A stretch of DNA of 64,000 nt from assembly GCA_964030785.1 (NCBI GenBank), contig OZ034979.1, forward strand, positions 7,109,423 through 7,173,422. Direction: 5' to 3'. The position numbers and the translations under genes were made by a program. This DNA is from Siderastrea siderea. Lineage: Eukaryota > Cnidaria > Anthozoa > Scleractinia > Rhizangiidae. Shown here in pieces: positions 19,991 to 31,900 of the stretch (within the stretch, counting starts at the first letter, position 1; each line of letters begins with the position of its first letter). Under the pieces are notes generated by a model. The model was given only the letters and a program-made list of their open reading frames with translations, made no database searches and had not been told where the DNA came from.

Positions 19991-22900
19991 CTGCAAAACA
20001 GGAAGGATAACAAGAACCATTAATTAACCTTTCTTCCGGGATAAAAGATCGAGGCACCAAAGAGGTGCGCAACAGAACAGGACGAAAACCCGCTTATTTC
20101 AGTTAAACACGTTTCCACGTTAAATAAAGTGTCCTGTCTTATCCTTCAGTCATGTGACGACTGATTGGGTATGAAAAGCGGTTTTCAACTGAGTTTCGTA
20201 AAACCAAACCAAGGTATTCATTCTAGCCAATCGTAACAAACGCAAATAATGAACCAATGAGAAAACGGAAAGTACACAAGTATGAGATTGGATACGACCT
20301 GTGAATTTCAAACCAGAGCCCTCACTCCTTGGTGTTTACTAGTAGAGTAGGAAGCTAAAGGAAGGAAATCTGTTTACGACTTATGAGCGTAAAAATTCCG
20401 AACTGAATCTAAAGGTTCCTGTTATCTCCGAGAAAACAACAGTAAGTTTTTGGTTTTTATTTATTTTTGTTTGTAGCCTGAGAAAACAGCTGACGTCTCG
20501 CGAAACGGCTGTTTTCTCAGGCTATTTTGTTTGTTGTTGTTGTTTTTTTTTTTTGGACAAAAATACAAGGGAGAGAGGACACGGGTTTGGAAACTTTATT
20601 TCCCGTGTATAAGGCGTGGCCAAACCACAGAAAAATTTAATAGCAACACTATATTTCTTACCTCTGCCTTTGGGTCAGGAACCTGGGCTCTAGCCACCAC
20701 AATTGACACCGTGTGGGCTTCTTTCATTACAGTGATCACAGGTTCCAGGGGAGAGTTGAGAACAAAGTGTCCGTTAATCTGTGGCAAGGATTACATGATC
20801 TGAATTAGTGTCCGCTGGGGCATATTACACATACAGGGAAGGGGGGATCTCGTTAAGTCAAACTTGGACCCGTCAACACTTAAGAGTTTTTGTGCGGTTT
20901 CTGGTCACACTATAGCACTAAGTTTGGGTCTCTATGGCAGAAGTCCTTTGTCTCTAAAGTGCTCAATAGCTTCCATTTGACTCTCGAACCAGATTAAAGT
21001 TGTAAATAATAGGCTATTTCCGAAAAGGTTGTATCCTCGTTTTCAACCAGAGACCTTCTGCACAACCCTTCATACCGTTCTCATGCATACAAATTCAGAT
21101 ACAAATAATATTTATTTGTAAGAATGTGCACCATGCCTCGCCTTGATAGAAAGGTGGATATTGTGTATTGGCTACACGGGAGAGGAGTTATAAAATAATC
21201 TTCTTCCCCTCCCCCCCGCCCCTTAAAAAAGTCCTAAATTAATGTCGGTGGCAGGATAAATCATTTCCCATGGATTAAGTTGATTTTACTCACCTCAACA
21301 ATCAAGTCATCTACCGCGAGTTCGCCACTTCTCGCTGCCACCCCTTCCTCGGTCAGTGCAACTATGCGCACTCCAGGACGAGGCGGGGGGCTCCCTTCTT
21401 TACTCCACTGAGAAAACGCAGAAGAGGGTCGCTGAGGAAGGGGATTAATTTGTCCCATGTGAGGCGCCGAGCCAGGTCTTGATAAAATGGGACTTGCATC
21501 GGAAGGGACCAGCCCAGAAGGCTGGGTTACTCCCATTCTTCTTCTGAGGTTTTGTTTGTGTACCGCATGCCGCATATCATCCCCAGGTTTGTCCATGTTA
21601 ACGCTGGAGCGAGATGTTCCCAATATTGAGGTTATTTCATGCTCGCTAGACCCAGAGGAATCAGGAGAGTGCGGAGTGCTTGTCTCAGATGGAGCAAATA
21701 AATCCCCCATGGAATCTATTGTGGTAGAAGTATTCACAATCGAATTTTGTCCATTTCCGTTGTGGAGAACATAAACAACTTTTTCCTCTTCTTTCGAGCT
21801 GTTGTCGTTTTGGCTCATCGAGGAGCCAGTTTTGGTGACATGAACCAGCTCTATGCCCCAGCCTTCTCCCTGCTCTCGGTTTAGAGTCACTGTTACAAGC
21901 TTGGAAGATTGAAGAACGTTTGCTAAACTGAGGCGGGGCGGATGCGATCTCTTACGAGCCGTATCATTGTGTTTGAGTTCACTGTTGTCATTCTGCTTGG
22001 AAAGATTGACGAAGTTGTTGCTATTGCTATTGTCGTTGTTGTTGTTGTTGTTGTTGTTATCATCGCGAAGGTAAGTTGGAGGAGATGAAGAAAAACGCGG
22101 AAGGTCTTCTCCGTCTGAAGACACATGCGAAGGCGGGCTTCTTCTATTTGTATTTCCACTGCTATGATCACCTTCTTTGAGGGCACCGAGTGTTTCTCCT
22201 TTGGCGCCGTTTTGCGCATAGGCAAGAAACTTACTTCTAAAACGATCAATCTGCGAGACTTTCCGCCTCTTTGGTCCTTCACCCGAACCGGAAATGTTCG
22301 ACTCATCAACTGCAGTCACATTGCTGGGCTTCCTGTGGTACTCCTGGAATTTGTGTCTCAAGTTGTCGATCTGTGACACTTTGCGTTTAGCTTGTGTAGC
22401 TTGATTGACAGTTTGTAGGTCAAGCGCGTCTATTGAAGTTTTCAGCCTGCGGACGGCCTCTAAATTCTCTTTTTCCTCTGTTTCAGAGGGAGAAGAACTG
22501 GTATGTTGCTGATCGTTCAAAGTGTTCTTGACGTATTCAATGGAAGATTCGTTTAGACTGGTGATTGCTTCACTTGATGTCATTTCCTTGTCGTCATTCA
22601 GGAGAACACCCTGAAAATAGTCAACGAGAGTGATTAATATTCTTAAACTCCTTACAGCATCAATGCAATGCTAAGAAGACTGGTGATGAGAAAACAAAAG
22701 AAACAACAAGAGGATATTGTTCTTGTGTACGTCAGGCTTGCAAGTAGATAGCATTAAACGAAATATGTCTCATAGTTGAGCTCTTATCCAGACTAAATTG
22801 TGGTCCAGAATTAGTGACCATTTAATTTTAGGGAAAAAACGGTTCCGGGAAAAATAAGGTGGCATGCGCATTCGTTTTTCAGCGCTCTTTCCCAAAGGCC

Positions 22901-25900
22901 GCGATACTCTTTGGCCAATAGTTTCGCGGCTTTTTGAGACGAGGAAGTACTGGATAGAAGGTACTGCTGCGCATGTGCCAGTGACAAATCCTCTAGTGGC
23001 ATTACTCGTGCATCGAGTGTTTTACTAACAAAACCACTTCATTTCCGTAAGGTGTATGGCCTGTTTCTCTGGCTATAAACTATTAATGTTATCCTACCCT
23101 GCTGACTACTGAAGCAAGGAAACCTTACAAAACTCTCCTTGTTACTCGGTTTGTAGAAAGATTTTTACCTCGAACTCAGCTAGCGTTAGAGTGAAAGTTC
23201 TCTGTTCTCCAGGTTCCCACCGAGACTGCACTTCAAGCGGGCACTCATCTGCTTCCAAGATGCGGCCAACTGCAAAGAGAATCACATCAGTCATGACTGA
23301 ACCAATTTTTGTTATCAATCAAACATCCTCTTCACTTTTGCTCTCGAAAAGTAGATAACGTGGATTTCGACTTCATCCAATCGATACTTGATTTGGTGTA
23401 CTGAGCAGTTTACAAAATGGGTACAGCTGAAAGCTGATGTTGACTTAACGTTATCTAGCCGAACCGGCTTCCCTGAACAAAACAAAATCCCGATGACCCA
23501 TTTACAGTATAAAATACAAGAGATTTCTTGTGACGATGTTTATTTGATGCATTGTTTCAAACAAGACAGAAAATTTCTTGATGATCCTTCGGTAAAATAA
23601 AGCTAAATTTGCACGTTTTGGTGAGGTGACCAGGGTGAAAAACCTGAAATTTTGTCAGTACTGCTTCAAATATTATCCAATGGAGAAGTGCCCGAGAAGA
23701 GGAAGGTCAATTTTCTAGGCGAAGAAGGGTTCAGACTGAGATTTAACATACATTGCTTTGATATACCACTAGTTTCTCAACACCAATATTACATCAGTGT
23801 ATCTTAATCGTTAATAAGAATTGTTTTGAAAAGCTATCACCCTTACCTTCTGAATCTGACAAACTCTCCACGAGGACAAACTTTTCTGGCGGCTCGTCGC
23901 TGCCATAACCGGACAAAATCATCTTCACGACTTCTTCAGCTCTAGTTTGACGAGAGATCTGCACGCATTTGTAGGTTGCCTGAAAGATAAGCAATGAAAT
24001 AAGCCCATTTGATACAACAAGTACCTGGATTCTGGCTTGCTAAGATCCAGTATTATGGGGCTTAGTATCCTGCAAACAAGCTGTCCTTGATGGGGTGACA
24101 CCGCGGCAAAACGTCTGCCCATGCGCTCACTTCGGCCATTTCCGGTTTCGAGCTTATGTTGTTCATTTTCATTCGGTGTGCTTTCGAACTGTCCGGGAAC
24201 TGAATTCGCAGGAATGGCGCTCAAGTCCAGTAAGAGAAGAAAAATTCACCCTCGTGTGTTCCCGTTCTCCAAAAAAAAAAAATTAAAAGTGGTCATTTCA
24301 CGTTGTTGTTTTGCAGAGGACGGAAAAGAAATGTACCAGAATGTGTAACGCACGTGCAGAGTTATTGTTTTGCTCATTAAAGCCTATTGTTTTTCGACGT
24401 TCTCGTTGCCGTCGCTGTGGTGGTTGTTTAAACTTCCTAATGCCACTATGAATGGCGACATGCGAACGTAAACTATCGACTTTCATGACGTTTTTCGCTG
24501 TGGGTGGAAGCCCGAAACTACGAGGTGCAAAGGTGTAGAAACAGATAAAACTATATTGAAGCTGCTCTGGATTTTTTAACCTTAAGTTTGATGTCTGGAG
24601 CTTAAGTTTTTCAAAATTCGCGGCCGGAACCCGAGTTTGTTATTCTTGCCAATAGTTTTCAATAGGGGAGCATTGACAAGAAGTAAAAATACAGCGCGTG
24701 CGCAGTGCATTTTGCCGCGGTGTTTGATGGGGTACGCCATTAATGACTTAGATAAGGCCATTTATAATCTATCATTTCGGTAGCTCAAAATTGTTTCATG
24801 ACGTGATTCACGCCACAAACTTACCCCAGGGCTCAGAATTCCAGCTTGAACGCGCAACAATCCGCCACTTCTCATCTTCAAATGAAACCTGAAATATTTT
24901 GAGCGAACGTCAGCAATGATAAAATGGGGAGTCTACAGATGTTAGACGAAGTCGATCGACCCAATCATCTACTACCGTACAATAGCTTGTCAACGACATT
25001 ATGCAAAGACAGTTGGGCATGAGAAGGATAAAATATACTAGTGCACGTACTTTGTGTCCACCCCTAGTGTGTTATTACTCAACTCCATATAAATGTAAGA
25101 GCACTGTTATTGTCTGCAAGCTGTTGGAGTTTATAACTGAACCGTATCGGCACCACGTTTCAACGTGCTGCCACCGGGGGAGGGGGGTGGAGAGGGCGGG
25201 AAAGGAAGATCGACCCTTTCACTCCTAGAGTCAGTTATGGAGACATTTACGGTGGTTCTAACTTTTGAGTCTAAGGATGAAATCCTATGTGTGACCATTC
25301 AAATGAAACCTCGTCAGCAGTACTTTCACATGGTACTATTTATATGTAAGTATTTTACAAAATGAAATTTGGGATTTGTCTTGAATTTTGAATTGAAGCA
25401 CTTTTGGAAGTGAAAGGGTTAAGCCATACAAGTATGTGCATCTGCAACGGATTTTATAATGTATTTTGGTCTGAATTAGAGTACAGAGTTCTTAGCTATG
25501 AGCCGTTCCCATTTCCACCCCCTCTGCAACCAAAGTTCTGGGTGGTGACCGCCCCCGCGCCGTGTTGCAAATCAAGTTGCCACGAATACCGTGTTCACAG
25601 TTGTTTGCTTTATCCATGTTGTATACCGCGAAAAAAGTATAATGTGAACTTAAAACAGCTCACGTGGTTATGTTGTGTGACCGTTTCCAAAAGAGAGTTG
25701 CAGATGATTACTCTTGCGTAACGCATTCATGCAAGGTTGCACGAGCGCGGGTATTACCTTTTCAAACCGCCTTATGCCTGACTTTACTTTGTTACTAACA
25801 CTTAAAGAGTGGTAATTATTGTAATTTAAGAGAATCAAATGCCAGCAATATCCTTATGCTTTATCATAGTCGTTCTTTTGTCCCCTTTTACACGTCACAA

Positions 25901-28900
25901 TTTTGAGTTCCGTTTCCAGTTTTCTCTCGGTTTTCGCAATCAAGATGGCACCTAAGCTAGTTGCTGCGCGCGCATGTCATGCTACAGATCAAGGTTACGG
26001 TACACATCAACGGATGAGTAAACATTGTACAAAACTAGCCGCATACGCAAACTTTTACAAAAACAGGATTGTCAAGTCCATTGGCCAGTTTTCATAAGCC
26101 AAACAGACGGAAGTTAATCAGCGCGAAATAAAAGCGTCGAGTTTAAGTCACACTACCCTAAGATTGGTATCAAGCGTTTTTAATAGCTCTCAGTAAAAGT
26201 TCTTCGACTGAAGTTTCTCTGTTACTGTTTAATTAAACGACATTGTTCACTTACTTGGCTTCCCCTGTTGGTTGACGGGATTGAATCTCCAAAGGACGGG
26301 CGTCATCAGCTAGCACCATCATCTGAGATATGGGAAGACTGGAATCTAGTTACAACAGAGGAGAGTTCTTTTTTAATATTGTGACAGCCATGGTTATTCA
26401 TTTAGGTTGGGGATGGGGAAGTGTTGTTTTCCCCCACTAAATCGCCCAATAAGTACTAGAAATATTTTGACAAAAATCTTTTCTAATATTTTTTACTTGG
26501 AAATACTGAGAACCAAAAAGCACTTTGTAAAGTAATGTTGGATGGCTTTCATTCTCGTCCCCAGAGCTGCCGGCGACTGGGCACGGCCAAGGGTCCTCGC
26601 CAAGGGTCCTCGTGCCCAGTCGTATCGCGGCTAAAAGGGCCAAGCGTCTCTGGAGACGAGAATGTATTGCTTTCAGTTGAGAAGTTACGTACGACGCACT
26701 CTAAAGTTGGAACCACGTGATATGAAACAAGGTTTGAGAGTCAAGTGTAACGCAGTATGGAGAAAAATGATTGTTGTCTAGACGATTTATACAGTTTCAC
26801 TGGACAAAATTAAGCTGATAAATAAATAAGCAGTTTACCTTTCTTTTGAATTCCAATTTCCACTGCTATGTAAAAAAGATTGTAATCCCTTGAACCAGCA
26901 TCACACTTAGCCAGAAGTAAACTTACAAGCTCTTTACTAAAAACCAATAAAATAATGATGTCATTATTAGGATGGTCCTTTCAAGCAAACAAATCTTGAT
27001 GAAAGCTAAGTGTAGCAAAGAATAGTTTGGGGTCCTGTCCCCACTTATTCGTTTTCAAAAGTGTCGTCAGTAGCTTCACTGGTTCAGCCGAACACGTTGA
27101 CTGAAACTATATCCACACCAGCGTTTTCGTAAGTTTTTTTAAAACTTGTCCAAACTCCCGCGTTTTTCTTTGAAAGCCCACACAATTGTATAATTCTTTT
27201 CCTGAGGGCCCAATTAAGCCGTTTCCACAGTTTCAACATTTAAACGTATTGAAGAAAATCTTCAATGAAATCGTTTGAACAACACAGTGACAACATTTCG
27301 CTCGTCGATTTTTGAGCGAATGTTGAAGTAAATGTTAAAACCGTTGAAACAGGCTCTAATCTGATATCCACAATAAAACGACAGATAACATTTTTTTGTC
27401 CACCGTCACCTTATTCAAAAGTCTTCGTTTTCAGTCCCCTTTCACTTGTCCACACTTAATCCATTTTCAAAGGCGGTCTCCATCTTTAAATTTCCACGCA
27501 CTTTTTAATTTTTTGGGATCACTTGAAACAACATTACTTGAGAAAACAAAAAAGGTTTTTACTAAAAGGTTGAGATTCCGAGACTTTTCAGGCAATTTTC
27601 TTGTGACATCATGTTCATCTGCAAAGTAGACACGTGCAATATCGTGGCAAATGGAGCCTATGTTATGCGTTTAAAACGGCATACCTTGTTGTCTGGTTTG
27701 TGATTTCAACAGTTGTGTGCTCTGTATCAGATTGAAGCCCGCCTGTGTGCACATGAACTTTTCCCTGAAAGTGACGACATTTGTGAGGTAAATTCTTCTT
27801 CATAACTGATTGTAGTACAGTGGATTCTGTTGTTGTTTTCTGTTCTTCTTAATTTCTCAAATTTCCTCTCTTAAAATAGCCTGAGAAAACAGCCGACGTT
27901 TCGCGAGGTCGCTACTTGAGCCCTCGCAAAACGACGTCTGAGTAACGAGCGCAGAAATTCCATACTGATGACGTGCACTACCCAGATCTTGGTGGTGCTT
28001 CTGATTGGTTGAAAGAAAATTCCCTCGCGGCACAGCCAATCAAAAGCATTACGGAAGCATTACCAAGATCTGGGTAGTGATACGTCATCAGTATGGAATT
28101 TCTGCGCTCGTTACTCAGATGTCGTTTTGCGAGGGCTCAGGTGGCGACCTCGCGAAAAGTCGGCTGTTTTCTCAGACTACTCTTAAAAAGGTTGAAAACT
28201 ATATTCCAACACAACACAAGAAAGATTCCACATAACGAAATTACTGTTCAACAGCGTTTACGACTACAGGTCTCAAAATTTAGATCCACGATTTTGAATC
28301 AATTTTTTCCAGCATATTTATGTACCTTTTCAGTGTCTTGACTCATTTCTTCGTTTTGTTCATGGAGTACCTCTTGCGGTGTTTTTCGTTCGACCACGTC
28401 CAAGCCTCGCGAGGAGAGAGTCCCTAGAAACAAAATAACATCGAAAATGTAAAAATCTATTGTAGTTATAGCGCTTGTTTTTGCATGGTTAGACTTAATA
28501 GCATATAAATTGGAGTCACGTAATATAAGGTGGTTCGGCTTACTTTTGAAATCCTAAAATGAGACCATTCAAGTACAAGTTATTGAGTAGAACTTCTCTT
28601 TGCAAGGTGGCTCTAGCTGATATGTCTACATATGGGTGAAATCCTATTAAATGTGTGAACATTCAAGTAGAAGCTACTAGACAGCATTTTCTTACGGTGC
28701 TGTTTGTTATGATGAGCAAGGTGGTTGTACGTTTTGAGTCTGTGGATGAAATCCTAAAGTGTGACCTTTCAAATGAAAGCTACTGAGCAGTACTTTCCTG
28801 TGGTGCTGTTTATTATGCTGTACAAGGTGGTTCTAGCTGCTATGTCTGCATTTGAATGAAATCCTAAAGCTAACCGATCAGTTAAAAGCTCTTGAATTGC

Positions 28901-31900
28901 TGTTTCCTGTACATGCAGTGTTGTTTATTTTCGTAAAAATTTGATGGCACAATTTGAATTTTTTAACAAAATACGGTCCTATTTGCCGCCTTAAAGTTAC
29001 AGCTCATCTATTTTTTACTTTCATTTTGTTTTTCGCACGTTCTTCGATAACAAAAAAGACATCAGTTTCATTTTATAGTTACCATCAGGCAAGAGTTGCA
29101 TGTCCAGGGGCCTGGCAGGTAGGGACCTTTTCTTTGTTCGTGGACTGGCCACCTTGTTATTTGAGCCAGGGGCATTTAGCCGAAATTGCCTTTCATCTGG
29201 AACTGGACCCCCGAACAGCTTTAATTCATGGACAGCGGCGAGAAGCTTGTCACGTGACGTTGGATTTGAGACACCAAGGCGATCTGAAAATAAAATGATC
29301 AGAGATCGTGTTTAGTATTTGTTTAGAATTGTACCGGGTAGGACTTGAAACTGAAGAAAGAAGGTCAAGGCTAGACCCCCCCCCCCCTCCCCCAAGAATA
29401 TCACCATATCACGCATTTTTACATTTCAGTTAACCCTCAGTTAGCTCTCATCTCTAGAAGACGAAAAATTGATGCTTAATTTAAATCCATTTTAAGGTTG
29501 TTCTAACTTGAGTTTATGAATCGTAAATCCAAAATAAATGCGATAATTCAAACGAAAGCTATTGAGCAGAGGTAGTGTTTATCATGCTGTGCGCGGTGGG
29601 GGCAACGTTTTGCGCCGGTGGATTAAATTCCCTTGTGTGGCCATTGAAAAAACGAGCTATTGGATTTCGTTATCTATGCGTGAGAAAGGTTTTTAAGAGG
29701 TTGGTTTGTCTGTACTTTGATGAGAGATCAAGGGTCACAAATTAAACGAAGTGCCATAATTATCCGCTATCTTTACATATGATCTAAGGTGCAGAGAATG
29801 CGTAAACAAGATAAGTACTTCACAAATTGACGGAAGGCGATAACACAATAGGTCCCTCACCACAGTCGGCCACTAAAGGTCGCTACCAAGCTTCTTTAAT
29901 CATACATCAATATTCAAAAATGCATTTGAATGATTTTAATGGGAGTGATTTTCCACAACCATGGCATGTAAAGGCTAGTTTAGACCCAGTTTTGTTGGCG
30001 CTTTCATCGTTTTTGTAGAAACTCATTTTTTCAAACCTTCGGCGCTCAGCCTAAACAGAAGCGGTCCCGTTTTCTTTGATACCGTTAAACCGCAATGTAC
30101 TCCTGGATCTTTCAAACTCCCACAATCTCCAAACGTTTTTCGTTTCACTCGAGTTGTAGAGATACATGTAGCAAGCGTTTTGTCTATAGCGTGACGTCTC
30201 TGTTTTTCTTGGCGTTCTATCTTTGAAAATCCGCTTCATTCACGGAATTTAGTCTGTTCTTTCGTCATCCAAGCACTCAGAAACAATCTCCGTTACCTTA
30301 GTAACCAAATGTCTAAAATTAAAGTATCAGTCGACTGTGAGGAAAAGAATCCTAGCGAGAGAGAATAGGCGTTTTTGAAATGTTTTAGCTGTTGGTTATC
30401 TTTCGGTATCGAGACCAAATTAATCTTTTCAAGATGTGGTCTGCTTTCCCTGTGACTACATCGCACAAAGTACTTGGCAAGGTTAAGGTAGGTTTCTCCC
30501 AGTTTCGACCTCATCAAACTGAAAATAACACAGCTTGTACGCCTGTGTACAAACCTAGTTACAATTTGCGCGTTGAATTGCGACTTAGTATCGTTTGTAC
30601 TCCCGTCTTTGGAAACCTCGCCTTCAGTCGAGTTGTCTTGGGTCTGATATCAATACTGGCATTCTTTGCTATTAAAATTTCTGTAAGTTACCTATCTGTT
30701 TAAGTCTCAAACTCGTTTTGTATATAGTAGAAACAGGAAGAATTACTGCGGTATCGACTGATGTTAACATTTCAGTGGTTTTGGGAAAACAAAATACTTC
30801 AATCTGGAAACTGCGGAGCGGAAATCAATTCAGAGTGCCGCAAAATATCTTTAGTCAATTAGTGACTTTAGTTGCAGTAATCCTGCTATGATGGCGTGAG
30901 AGAGTTTAGACTTGTAATTTCTTACCTTGTGCTAAGCCACAGTCTGAGAAGAAAATGCTCATCTTTTTAACGAGTAACAATCTATACAAGCTAAAGATGT
31001 CTTCCAAAGTCCCGTTTGAAGATATTTGTAATCAATTCCAGCCAGATTCCAAAGCCAGATTAAGATTTCACTCAAGAGCTATACTAATCAGCGAGAAACT
31101 TGATTCCAGTGGAATGCAAACGAAGCAATTCAGCACAAATAGAGGGAACGACAGAGCCAGAAATACTGGATACTTGAGTTCTGTGTTTTCTCACGGCTAA
31201 CTTCTCTTGCTTCCATGTCAGCATCTACTAACTTCTGAACTACTTTTATCACAAGCATCACCGCTAAATGATTTTGATAGTTCCATTGTAAAGCTTTTAC
31301 CGGCCTCTTTTGTGATTAACTCGGCTTATCCAAAGGCAAAACTGACACAGCCGAAAGGCAAATTCTGGCACGTTTTTAGTGAAACTCTGTTCTGAATTAT
31401 TCTCAACTTACTTCATTTTTGCCGTCCGTATAATAAGTTTAAAAATATGTGATATCTTCCTGTATCGTCGGCTTGGTTCGTAAATTGTAACTAAGTCACG
31501 CGATCATGTTTTTGAAAGCCCGCGATATCAAATTCCGTATTAAATATTAACAGGTTAACTAGTATTTTCTGGTATGCGATTAACTAAACCAGTCGTATTG
31601 ACCGTATTCTGTTGTTCGAACCCGCAATATCAATTACCTATATTCAAATACTACATTTTCAAAGTTTGATTTACTGGGAGATTCCAATTTAATTAAATAT
31701 CAATTAAGAACTACGCTAATTCTTTCTTATTTGCCGATTTTGTATCATTTCAATTAAAGTTGTGGTTGATTGCTCAATTCCAAAGAAAAGAAAATCATGA
31801 AAAAGAACTAAATGAAATGAAAACTTTCCCTCTGGGCAAAACAGTGGCCTGAATCAAAAGTGCAATAAGTTATAATTTCTCTTTCAAATGCCTTGTGAAG

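Noticed and set aside
21923..22309. 128-codon frame with poly-Thr on the minus strand
   Set aside because: Shadow frame inside the large scaffold exon; the alternative frame holds the PDZ and RKVSQID motifs.
22811..23002. 63-codon minus-strand frame in the scaffold intron
   Set aside because: No domain recognised and no splice sites joining it in phase with the RA2 or PDZ exons.
26324..26345. Nearer acceptor (ATCTCAG) for the RA1 exon
   Set aside because: Joining there gives an in-frame stop after a few codons. The acceptor at GTAACTAG keeps the frame and the RA pattern.
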